Assembly: GCA_004335635.1 (NCBI GenBank)
Contig: QAXH01002973.1
Coordinates: 1-64,000 of the forward strand
Direction: 5' to 3'
Length of the DNA: 64,000 nt
DNA from: Chloromonas sp. AAM2
Taxonomy: Eukaryota; Chlorophyta; Chlorophyceae; Chlamydomonadales; Chlamydomonadaceae
In this document: piece by piece, positions 1 through 10,990 of the stretch
How positions within the stretch are numbered: position 1 is the first letter of the stretch
How the letters are laid out: every line of letters starts with the position of its first letter
Position numbers and translations under genes: made by a program
The notes under the pieces: model-generated
What the model was told of the DNA's origin: nothing
What the model saw: only the letters and a program-made list of their open reading frames with translations
The model's database searches: none

Positions 1-1979
1 CGGGCATGTTGCACCGGGTAGACTGGGTCAGCTTGCCCGTTGACCTGTTGTTTGCATGGCATTTACCGATGTTCCCTTTTTCCGCCTATGCTTGCACAAG
101 CAAACAATTTCTGTGAGCCCCTTGTGGTGCTCTCAGCCACGCAGGGTTGATCAGGCAGTGACTAACTCACTAACCCTTTGAGTTGGACTTGTTCCCGTGG
201 TCCACGTGCATAGGCCACTGCCTCAGGCCTGAAGGGCCGCAGCCCATTTAATCCAACGTGATGGTGGATATAGACATGACCTGTGGGTCACATGGCAACC
301 AGAACTTTCTGATCATGAGCCGCCTGCTGCAGCAGCCAATGCGAAGGCAAGAGTGCAGTGCGGCTCAGACCCCATGACAGACCTTTTGGGTCTAACGAGG
401 TATGCGGACAGGATAGCACCTCGAGAGGATAGCACCTCGAGGGGTTGGCCACCACCATTCCTATTCTGGTGTGTCGCAATCCCCTTCACAAGTAGGTTGG
501 ACGGGTTGGAATCCCTCCCCGCTTGTGAGTGTGTATGTTAAAATCTCTCTTGACCATGTGGCTTTCAATTGCTCATGTTGGGTACACTCACAGGCTTGAA
601 GGGGCGGATAATGGCACACCTACGTCTTATGTACATGACATGGTTGCACTTTGAGTGGTTTGGCATCCATCGTGGTAATGTTCGGCAGGCCCAGTTATCT
701 CAAGCCAGCGTTCAGTGATTGTTGTTGCCCACTTTCCAACGTCGAAGAGTGCATAAGACCAATTTGTGATCCCAAGGCATATCGAGTTGCTGCTGTTGTT
801 CAAATAGGTTTGCTGCAAGGCGTGAAGTGAGGTGTCTTGTGTCTAGGAGCTACGACTCATGGTACATGCAGCCAAGCCTAGTTGATATGTCAGCACTCTT
901 AACCGCTGCACTCGAGTTGGCTTACTGAGGCAATGCATCACAGCTGCTCCACTTAGCACCAGTGGACGTCCTCTGCCCACGGTCAAGTAGTGCTGCACGT
1001 GCTGACACGCTGTATTGCTTGCCCCACAGTTCTGTCTTTGTGTAGTGCCATGCACAGGCAGCGGCTGGTCCGAATGGCATTACAGTGGTACCACAATAAC
1101 ACATACCATACAACATTGAACACATATAAGGGAGAGTCAAGCAGCACATGTCGCAGTTGTCAAAATTTGGAGAGGTCCATGTAATCAAGTTCTGTATGCC
1201 TTGGAAGTTGTCTGGTGGCTGTTCATCTTCAGACAACTTCAGAGTTTGATTGTGCATCAGTCCTTGTCCATCAATACAGCTGCAAAATGCAACACCGCTC
1301 TCTTACGAAGAGAAGACAGCCCTGTTGCGTTTAATTGATTCAAGCCTGTTCAAAACACTGCAACATGAAAGGCGTGCCAACGAGCACAATCAAAGAAAAA
1401 GGCTGCACCACACCTGCCAAGGTATGGGCTTACGGCTTCATCGTTATACCTATTTTAGCCGCTTTGTCTTCAAAATGATTAAACGCACAGCCTACATTGG
1501 ATATGTGCACCTACAACACCTGCGGGCACCCTCCAGATGAATGGCACGCCAGACCCACTTATCCGGCGACCATGTTCCATTGAATGTGCACTGTTGCCTG
1601 TACGCTGTGCTTGTCAGTTGACTGAAGCACTTCGGTACTGGACAGCTCAGTGCTTTTGACAACTCCATGTAGAAAGCACCTTCTGCTATTGAAGATAGTT
1701 ATTTTAAACTGCAGCCTCAGCCTGCAGCAACAGTGTATAGGGCTAGGATCAGAGAGCTGCAGGGACGTGGCAAGCATTGAAACATGCAACATGCCAATCA
1801 TTCATGCAGTTGCACATGGCTTGCGCAGAGTGCATGCACGAGCCTCTACTGCAGTACACATGAGTCTTACAGAAGGCAGCCTAACCTCGCCTTGTTTTCC
1901 TTGCCTGCACCTTTGGCCCCACAGCAAACCAGACGAGGAATGGGCCTCCCTGCTTGTTGGTCTTGGGTGGTTTTGGCTG
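1..1979. other. No recognised gene; intergenic
   Basis: I read both strands and found no conserved protein segment, RNA gene or convincing exon chain here. Open frames are short and do not resemble any family I know. The only notable structure is a dispersed repeat at 394-527, listed separately. The region lies downstream of the 3' end of the THF1-like gene and could contain its 3' UTR next to 1979. Confidence 0.5.
394..527 (+). repeat. Dispersed repeat, copy A (inverted relative to copy B at 57.75 kb)
   Basis: About 120-135 bp match, at roughly nine positions in ten, the reverse complement of 57747-57864. Copy A differs by an extra tandem 16-bp block (AGGATAGCACCTCGAG, around 411-440). The homology ends abruptly on both sides. 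It is likely a fragment of a transposable element, but I see no coding domain that names the family. Confidence 0.7.
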
Positions 1980-3890
1980 CTATGAACCCCAGCTGGTAAA
2001 ATGCATGCCGATCCACCAGGGTTGTTGGCTGTGACACCAGCGTGGGTTGCCCACCTTTTCCTTCTCTGCCCGTGCCGCCTTCTCCGCCTCGCGCTCCTTC
2101 TGCTTGCGCTGCTCCCGCACGATGAACTCCTTCATGAGCTCCTTGGCGGCGCTCAGCTTGCTCAGGATGTTCTTGTACAACATCAGATCCCTAAAAATGC
2201 ACGAGATTGTATTGCGCATGTTCATGTTCTTGCGGAGGTGGCTGAAGAAAGGCTGGTTACAGACATGCCAGTGTGGGCTGATTCACACGTGGCAATGACA
2301 CATGCATATGTGCACAAGCGCGTCCGCAAACACGCCTGGCAGCAGCTTATGAATTGACAGAATAAACTTGTTCTGTTGACCGTGCAGCCTGCAATGCCTT
2401 GAGGTGTGCCTCGACGTGTGCATGCACGTGGTGTGCCAGTTGATGCTCACTGCAGCCGGTGACCATCGCACCTGTTGACCGCCTCTGGCTTGACGCCCAC
2501 GGACTTGACCAACCGCTCCAATGCAGCTGGCTCCTTGGCACCCGTCAACTGCACAGGACATGCAGCACAGCTGGCACGCTGAACAGCCAGGAGCATATGC
2601 TGAGTGGCTGAATGCTCAGTGCCAAGACAACTCAAAATTTGTACACTCCAGTCGGATGCGTTGCCGGGTTAGAAAGGAGAATGCCTCCTGAAGTTCATGC
2701 CCAGCTTTTGTTTAGCATGGCAGCAGCGTAGGGCTGCAAGGCTCATGGCCAAGCATACCAATTAGTGGAACCAGCTCACCTCTAGCAGGCGGAAAAGGCC
2801 AATGGCAAAGAACTTGTTGTATTGGAAGTTGCCGGCCGAGCTGCGCTCCTGGACGCGAGCCAAGGTTTTCTGCGCATCCAGATGTCAGACGATACAATCA
2901 TACGCATGTCTGGGGAACCATGCTGCTGGCCATGCTGCTGCTGGCCATGCAGGTTGGCTGCAGCGCATGGGCCTACCTGCAGAGCTGAGCCGGAGGCATC
3001 TGGTGTCAAAGCCTCAGGCCCTGACAACGCCCCAGCTTCCCGTTCCAGTTCCTCTGCATCTTTCCGGAACTGCTCTGGGTTCTCCTCCAGAGCACCAACG
3101 TAGGCTGCAAAGATCTTTTTACGCTCTTCCTCTGGCAGGCTCTCCATGATTTGATCAAATACGCTTACGAACCCAAGGGCGTACACCTGCGCAGAGACGA
3201 AGTCAGAGACAATGTCAGCCTTGCAAATGTGTTAGACGCATGACGGGCTGTGCATGTATCATCGGATCCACTTTTCAGCACCTGGCGTGCGGTCTGGGTA
3301 GTATCAGCCAGAAAAATCAAGGCAGGGCGGAAGATGGACCATGGAGCACCAGCTACGTGGCGAGCAAACGGTTGCGCGCATTGACAAGCGCCATTGCAGC
3401 TGGCTCGGAAGCCAGTTAGTTGATCTGGCTGGACGCCGAAGTGCTGAGTGGACCCCACAAGCCCAGGACAAGCCTGCTGGCCACGCACTTGGTTGTATTC
3501 GTAGTTAATGGAAAAGCGAATGAAGTGCATCTGGACGAGCAGCTCTTGCACCACGTTGTTGTAAATGCTGGGAATAGGCATCTTGTACTTGTCCAAAAAC
3601 TTCTTCTTCGTCTCAGCCACTGTGGCTGGCTTGAATGCTGCAACAGTAGGGCAGAAGTAAACCAGGTTCAATTGCGTGTGGACGGTGGATCTTTGCGTCA
3701 TTTCTGCATCAGTGGTGATGAGAGCCCTGCAATGTTCCCAACCTGCAAGGACGCATAGCGCGCTCCGCCGGCTCCCGAACTGGACGCGCGCCACTGGCTG
3801 TGCCGCGCGCAGACATCTGCGCAGGACGCACAAGATGATGAGATTTGCATGCAATGGTTCAGATGGGGTTCCTGCACTGCTGGCAAGGAC
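1980..3890 (-). CDS. THF1: THF1/Psb29 (thylakoid formation 1) protein, chloroplast
   Basis: THF1/Psb29 is a plastid protein of plants, algae and cyanobacteria involved in thylakoid biogenesis and photosystem II turnover. Conserved exons read 3637-3489 (PIPSIYNNVVQELLVQ), 3186-2977 (YALGFVSVFDQIMES and EENPEQFRKDAEELE), 2869-2780 (GNFQYNKFFAIGLFRLLE), 2548-2472 (KEPAALERLVKSVGV) and 2190-1980 (YKNILSKLSAAKELMKEF, then a charged coiled coil). Exon phases join cleanly from 3637 to 2190. An upstream exon ending at 3743 is in phase and rich in Arg, Ala and Ser, as a transit peptide would be, but I find no in-frame ATG in it, so the true start is probably in another small exon. The last 24 or so residues before the stop at 1980-1982 do not look conserved; a donor near 2045 may instead lead to a further exon. 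The gene is head-to-head with PHR2. Confidence 0.88.
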
Positions 3891-4550
3891 GAGTTTTTAC
3901 CTTTGTCCGCTCTGCGTGCGAGTGCCGGCCACACGGTTGCTTCGGAGTGTCAGGCTCTGCATTGTGTTATCTGTTATTGCTGGTCGTCGTGGTGGCGAGT
4001 GTTATGAACGGATCAACATGACGTCCAGGTGTTCACCTCCCATCACCCACACAAACCCTGTGACACAAAACGTCCTCACAAATCGTCCACACAAATCGTC
4101 TTGCGCTCTTCCCATCGTCGAACTAGCAGTGCTCTAGGCCACACACACATAGGCTTGCTGCTGTATCAAGGCTTAGGGTTACGTGTGATGCAGTCTTGAC
4201 CACATTCGCTGAGACGTTCAGTGTGGCTAAATCAGTGCTTCGTGCCTCTGCCCGTGGGTGCTTTGCTCTTTTCTCAGTGCACAGGTGCGGATGGCCACTT
4301 CCTCAAAACAACCCAGCTGCCAGACCTCTGTAACCTCAACGCATACCTCCTACCCCACCCAGCCTGGCCCTTTCAGCATACCTGCTATACATTACCTGTT
4401 ACCAATTACCTAGGCAGTACCCTATCACCTGTACCCAGGTCTAGCCTCACCCACAGCAGCTGGGCTGCCCCTCCGACCTCCAACACCATCTGCCAATTCA
4501 CCAAGTTCCTCAGCACAGCACCAGCACGAGATCTGAGCACAGTCCATGCC
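3891..4550. promoter_or_regulatory. Shared 5' region between THF1 (-) and PHR2 (+)
   Basis: The two genes are transcribed away from each other, so this interval of about 0.65 kb must hold both promoters or most of them. The photolyase reading frame stays open upstream to an ATG at 4221, so part of this may be N-terminal coding sequence. I see no clear TATA box or other nameable element. Confidence 0.45.
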
Positions 4551-7500
4551 ATGGGCGCTAAAGACAAACGCAAGGCACCGGAGAGCACTTCTAGCGACGC
4601 TGGAACAAGCAAGAAAAAGGTTACTCCCAAATCAGATGCTTCAGGCAGCAGTTCCTCTGACACCTTGGTCAACCCCAAGCGCGTGCGCCTCCTCAAGGCA
4701 GGCGACCCCGGCCCTGGCCCAGTCATATACTGGATGAGTAGGGATCAGAGGGTGGACGACAACTGGGCGTTGCTCTACGCATTGGAGCAGGCCGCTAAGC
4801 ATGGGGCACCAGTGGCCATTGCTTTCAACCTGGTGGGCCACAAGCACAGGTCGCACACGCCCCTGCTCTCAGGCGGTGTGCATGAATACTTTGCCGTTGT
4901 TAACAACGCTCATCATGTCGATGCTGCAGTAAGCATGTATCTACGGTGTACTTTCCTCGCCATGCCAGTCACCCTGGTTATGTCCATGATAGGCTTAGCC
5001 TGTTCACCATGGTGTTGCCTGTCAAACTGCTTGCGTCAGGTGCCTGCGTTCCTGGGTGCGGGCGCCCGGCACTGGGGCTTCATGCTCAGGGGCCTGAGGG
5101 AACTGGCGGCCAAGGCAGAGGACAAGGGAATCGCATTCTTCATGCTCAAGGTGATGCACCGGGTGGCACTAGCAGGGCAGAAGCCATCAAGGCTGTATTG
5201 AGTTCAGATCCCTATGGACAGCTGAGCTATACACAAGACTGGGCATGTGGTGTGTGTACGGATTAGAAAGTGTGCGAAGGTCCGTCGGAGATGGGTATGC
5301 TTGGGAATGAGGCCTGTGCTGCCTGTGCAAGGGACCATGGTGTGCTTTGGCCAGCGGGCTTTGTTGGTTGAACCTGCAAGCCCAGCAGGTGATGGTTGCA
5401 CAGCCAAGTGCAGGCCACTGGTTTCTGCAACCTGTCATTGCACGGCCGTGTGCCGCGCAGGGCGAGCCAACAGACACCATCCCCCAGCTTGTCACCGAGT
5501 CCAAGGCGGGCCTCCTGGTCACGGACTTCTCACCCCTACGTGTCGGCAAGCAGTGGCGCACGCAGGTCAGCAGGGGGTCAGGCTGCAGGGTTGCACACAC
5601 CTGCCAACCAGCGCAGAGAGAAGCATAAAAAAAGAGGTTGTGCCAGTTCTGGGACAACGCTATTGGAACCTTGGGCATATCCAGTTGTCTCCAGTGTTCG
5701 CTGGTATCCCGCCACTTGTTTACACGTCTTGCCGTTGTCACCACTGTAATCGCTCGGCCTTTCTTCATGGCTGCCACGCCCTCATTTGCTGCTTCCCTGT
5801 GCTGTTGCTTGAGTCACCGCATCGCATCACAGGTCACTCGGTGATGCCTGTCCACTCTCTCGGTCACTCTCTCAATGCCTGACACATGGCAGTTGTGTCG
5901 CTCCCCTCAGGTGGCCGGCAAGCTCCCCAAGGGCACCCCCATGCATGAGGTGGATGCGCACAACGTGGTGCCCTGCTGGGTCGCCAGTGAGAAGCGTGAG
6001 GTGCGTTGGGAGCGACAGACAGCGCTGTGAGAAGCATGTTTGTGCAAGGATGTTGAATGCAACAATGAGCTGGTTGCAAAATGAAGTTATGATTGTCCTT
6101 GCACACACGCAGACAGTCCACCTCTGCCTTTTATGAGCCAATCTCAAGTTTGATTGGAGTACACTTGAGCATGGATATGACCATGGCGTCGTTTTGAATA
6201 CCTGCATTGGCTCCCTCATGTCCAGCAGTGTGCAGGAGTTGTGCATGGAAGCTGTTTGGCCGCTTCTGCTTGCCCTGATCACGAGTAACCCTGTGCCATG
6301 GCACCAGGCCCACGTTTCCCTCCCAGCCTGCCAGCCTGCTCCTGCTGCGCACTGCAGACCGGTGCCCGCACCATCCGGCCCAAGATCCACAAGGCGCTGC
6401 CCGAGTTCCTTCGTGAGTACCCGCCCATCCCCGCCCCCGCCGCCCGCTGGCGCGACACCACGCGCCTGGTGCAGCCGCCGCCCTGCGACTGGGATGCGCT
6501 CATCAAGGAGGTGCTCACTAGGTGCGTGTGGAGCACGACCAGGGCACGACCAAGGCACAAAAGATAGGACGGGCGCAGCACATGGATACTTAACAAATGC
6601 TGCGTTTTTGCTGTAACCAGGCAGCACCCACATACACAACCAATCACGGTGTCCATCCCAGTTTTGTCCTGCTGTGTAGACAACAGCTGATGGTTTTGCC
6701 CAATGTGCTTCTGATCTGGCAGCTGTTCAGTTTCTGTGGTCCTCGCCGCATCCGCCACTGGTGCTTTTGTTGCCTGCGCAGAGCGCGTCTGTGTGTGTGC
6801 CATTGTTCCACTTCGCTGACCCCTTTCTTGTCATTTGGTCTGCTCAGGGGCGCTGGTGTGCCCGAGGTGAGCTGGGTGAGGCCTGGTGAGGCCGCTGCCC
6901 GCGCTGCGCTGGACGGGCCGGAGGGCTTTCTCACGCCCGGCCGCCTGAGCCAGTACGCGGAGCTGCGCAACGACCCCGCCAAGGTCAGTGGGATAGGCAG
7001 ACAGACAGGCAGCATGGCTCTTGACGCGTTGGCTCGTCCAGTCACCATGTTGCTGCGTATTTCTGAACGCATGTGCCGATGCTGTGTCAGTCAGCATCGA
7101 ATGAGGATGAACTTAGCTTATGCTAACATACGACGACGTGTGCTGCCTCAGCCAGTTGGCATGTTGCTGAGTACCTGGGCTGTCAGTGTTTGCCGAGTAT
7201 CCTGTTCAGAGCATGCACTGTGCATGGGCTGTGTGCATGCCCTGCTTGTTCTGCGGCAGGGCGCCTTGTCCAACCTGTCCCCGTACCTCCATTACGGGCA
7301 CATCTCACCACAACGCGCGGCGCTGCAGGCGGCGCAGCACAGAGGAAAGTAAGCAACATCACCAGCCACAGATTACGATCACAGCACCGTTAGCAAGCCA
7401 TGCACAAGTGCTGGGATTTCCAGGATCGGCCACTGGCAACAAAGCCCGGCAGGGAAACAGGCCGTCGTCAGCCCTCGTGCGCCAGACTACGTAACATTGC

Positions 7501-9431
7501 AGTAGTCAAGCCTGACACTCCTTGTCCTTCACATCAAACCATTCATCAGCACTCTGGCCATTCTCACATGCCTGGCCTACCTAATAGAGGAATTCTCACG
7601 ATACAGGTCGTTTGGCCGCGTCCGTGCAGGACCAGTGGTGCACAACAGCTTGTGGCTCAGATGCCTTTGTTGCTCCCTGCCCCTTCCAGGTACAAGGAGG
7701 CTGTTGAGGGCTTCCTTGAGGAGCTGGTGGTGCGCCGGGAACTGGCTGACAACTTCTGCGAGTGAGTCGACCCACACTTGTAACTGAACCCTTGTGACTG
7801 CACCAGACCTCGCTAGAACCTTGGTACACTTCGCATGTAATGCTTTTGTGAGCCAGGTTTGTACGAGATTTTCTTCAGCTCTGTTATAGGTGGCACAGCT
7901 CGTTCCATCGAAGGTATCCATAGACAAGCATTTGCCCATTATGGCTGCTGCAGGTACACCCCAAACTATGACTCCATTGACTGCGCCGCCCAGTGGGCCC
8001 GGGACAGCCTGGACAAACACCGCCCAGACAAGCGGGAGTGGCTGTACACACGGTGTGTGGGCGCAAGGCAACAGCACGACAAGACCACACACATGCCATG
8101 CGCAAGATAGTTTGAAATACCTTGTTCTGGGGGCCAGGCTGCTGGAGCAAACAATCTGTTGCACTCTGAAGAGCTAGCATGTGCTGCCTGTTCGTAAAGT
8201 GTACGTGCATGTTGCGACGCCGTGGGAGCTCAGTCTGGCATGTGCTATCATAGGGCCACACTGGGATTTGTACCCATGCATTCAGAGTGCCTCTTCCGCT
8301 GACGTGCTTCTTGCATCGTTGTCAGTTGTCCCGCCCTGTACTTGTTGTCTCAGGGAGCAGTGGGAGGCGGGCAAGACGCATGACGAGCTGTGGAACGCTA
8401 GCCAGCTGGAGATGGTGCACCTGGGCAAGATGCATGGCTTCATGCGCATGTACTGGGTGGGTCGAGCGAGGCATGCATGCATGGTTTGGTGTCTGGAGCT
8501 TCACAGACCGGTAGCTGGGAGGGGTATGAAGGGTAAAACAAAGGGTTAATCGCACCGCTGGACAAGTTGCAGCAAATGGCTGCTATCTGTGCTGAAGATC
8601 TGATAACCTGTGCTCTTACGGTTTTCTTAGGCCTCATTTACCACTACAGCATTAGTAACAGCACCATTCTGACAACTCCCAGCTGCCCATGTTACCAGCT
8701 GTCAGTTGTCACAGTACTTACGTGTCTTGTAGGCCAAGAAGATCCTGGAGTGGACCGCCAGTCCCGAAGAGGCCATTGAGGTGCGGGGTCTGGGGCACAG
8801 CAAGGCTGCGTGGCTGACTTACATAGGTGTATGGACCTGCTGCGCTGGTCCAGCGGCATCGGCTTGTCTGCGACCGATCCACTACAAGTGAACTCAATAA
8901 AGCCAGAGAAAGAAGTCAATCCGCAGCAAGTACCGCGTCTGCCTCATGAGGTGCCCACTGCTTGTTCATCTTGCAACCTGCTTGCAGTACGCTGAAAGCC
9001 ATTACTATCACTGTTCATCAGCATGGCTGGCTGCCCTCCGAGCTTGTGTTGGCCTGACTTGTTGCACTTGATGTTGTTTCTGTTCGCAGCTGGCCATCTA
9101 CCTCAACGACAAGTATGAGCTGGTGAGTCCGGGGCAGAGCAGCGCAACGTGGGATGCAAGTTGTGCACCCACAAGCCTGTGCCAGGGACACTGGACTGCA
9201 GTGGGAATGGCTCGTGGAACGTGGGATCGCCCAGGCTGTGGGGTGGTCACAACACGGAGGAATACATATGCGAGGACAAGCTGGTCATACTCGCAACGCC
9301 AGATTCAAACGGATGTGTTACAGACTGTGTGTCCGTCTATCTCGCAGACAAAACTAAGACAGCGCCACGTTCAAGGACTAAGTAGGAGCGGCTCGCCCAT
9401 AGCAGGTCTGCATGTGATACCCCATGGGCAG

Positions 9432-9465
<34 letters not shown>

Positions 9466-9904
9466 CGCAGGACGGTCGCGACCCGAACGGATACACGGGG
9501 ATTATGTGGAGTATGGTGGGCATCCACGACCAGGTAGGCACATGCGGTTGGCAGATGCTACCGGCTTTTCAAGAGACACGTCTAGTGGGACGTACAATCT
9601 AGCAGCATTCATGGAACCCTGTAGACGAAGACGGGTTGGCGGAGATGCCCCTGCCAGTTTTGAACTTTTTCACTCTTGCTTGGTTGGCATGCAGGGCTGG
9701 GGTGAAAGAGCAATCTTCGGCAAAATCCGCTACATGAACTACGCGGGGTGCAAGCGCAAGTTCAACGTCGCTGGCTACGTGGCCTACGTCAACAAGGCTG
9801 TCAAGGAGGAGCGGGCGCGGGCCGGCGCCGTGACTGCGACGCCGGCAGCATCGGCTGCGGCTGGTGGAACGTCAAAAGCTGGTGGAATGTCAAAGGCGCG
9901 ATAA
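4551..9904 (+). CDS. PHR2: Class II CPD photolyase
   Basis: This flavoenzyme uses blue/UV-A light to split cyclobutane pyrimidine dimers. Fourteen exons join in one frame of 534 residues: 4551-4832, 5040-5150, 5461-5565, 5911-6000, 6358-6521, 6848-6983, 7260-7348, 7690-7761, 7954-8052, 8354-8456, 8733-8780, 9090-9122, 9471-9533, 9695-9904. The antenna half begins [18 protein letters not shown]. Class II hallmarks follow: [79 protein letters not shown] and [16 protein letters not shown]. The N terminus (KDKRK, and later a Lys/Ser stretch) could be a nuclear signal. An in-frame ATG at 4221 would add 110 residues, so dual targeting is possible. The C terminus is an Ala/Gly/Thr tail. Length fits the family. 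One copy of a dispersed motif sits in the intron at 5627-5658. Confidence 0.95.
5627..5658 (-). repeat. Dispersed T-tailed motif, copy 1 (antisense, PHR2 intron)
   Basis: On the minus strand this reads TTGTCCCAGAACTGGC, then a diverged stretch ending in seven T. Closely related copies occur at 16059-16090, 16634-16660 and 59105-59136. It lies in the intron between photolyase exons 3 and 4. Confidence 0.7.
9440..9466 (+). repeat. (GT)n microsatellite adjoining a 3' splice site
   Basis: About thirteen GT dinucleotides run almost directly into the GCGCAG acceptor of photolyase exon 13 (exon begins 9471). They occupy the place where a polypyrimidine tract would normally lie. Confidence 0.9.
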
Positions 9905-10990
9905 GCGCGAGGACATGAACTGTACAGACAACATTCTGACTTTGGTCAGCCTGAGCTATTGGAGGAGCAATCGGCAGCAACGCACTCGCAGCTGCCGCCT
10001 CGAGGGCTGTGGTATGTATTTGCACCTACCCTGTTCTGCAGTGCGTATGCTGGAGCTATTGCACACCTAGCACCACCGGTTCGTGACAGGAGCCCTTGGC
10101 AGCAGCAACAGTCCTGTCCTCGATTGAGCTAGGCTGTTGCCTCTGCTACTAAATCGGCAGGGTGCACTAGCCCTGCACACGCCATGCTCATGGCATGTGC
10201 ATGGCGAGCAGCACTGCAAGCCCAACGTCAGCTCAGGGCAACTTATCCAGATGTACGCCATGACGTGCTGTGGTGACTTGAAAGACGTTGACACGTGTCC
10301 TCGTCATTCACTCAGCCACACATACAGCAGCGCGCTGTTCCCAGTAATATGACTCACCAGACGGTTGACTCTGCTGGCCACAGTTGACTAAAGAGGTTGA
10401 CATATAAATACCAACGGTACTATCGTGCCTGGTTTTGGTCTGTAAGCCCTGCAATCGCTCATAACGATGCTGCTTATCTGTTGTCGTGTTGCTTAACTTG
10501 TTCTCTGGCACCAAATGTATGTAATCTGGGAAGGGCATCATCGCAAGAGTTGGTTCAGATCATCGACATGTTGTACATACTATCTTGCCTGATTTTGGAC
10601 TGAAAGCCCTGCAATCGCTCATCATGATGCTACTTATCTGTTATCATGATGCTTCATCTGTTGATACAAGGCTGGGGCAGCCCTAATCCCTTGATGGCCT
10701 AATCCCTTGATGGAGGTTAGTCCACAGCGCAACTCCAACAACATTGCCCACTCCACAGTGAGATCAATAGCTAGACTGCCTGATGTCCTAGAGTGCAAGC
10801 CAGTCCTGACTGCCACAATATCAATACCTGATTAATACCCATGCCATGGCCATAAATAGCTCGTTCTGTTTCGTCTGACGTCGTACATCCTGTCTCTGAA
10901 CATGGCCTGAAGGTCCTGTGTGGTCAGGAGGCGTAGTGCCACCTTGTCTACATGTTACAGACAATAGTGTCGGTTGCAGCGCCCAGCTTG
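9905..10990. other. Convergent 3' intergenic region
   Basis: This lies between the stop codons of the photolyase (+) and FHA (-) genes and should contain both 3' UTRs. On the minus strand a TGTAAC, the usual chlorophyte polyadenylation signal type, occurs near 10955, about 35 nt past the FHA stop. A diverged direct duplication is listed separately. No coding signal was seen. Confidence 0.55.
10419..10655 (+). repeat. Diverged direct duplication of about 77 bp
   Basis: 10419-10495 and 10577-10655 are related copies sharing AAGCCCTGCAATCGCTCAT and the flanking CTTATCTGTT segments, with scattered substitutions. They lie in the convergent 3' region. Immediately after them, a 16-bp unit (CCTAATCCCTTGATGG) is repeated twice in tandem around 10681-10712. 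Confidence 0.75.
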
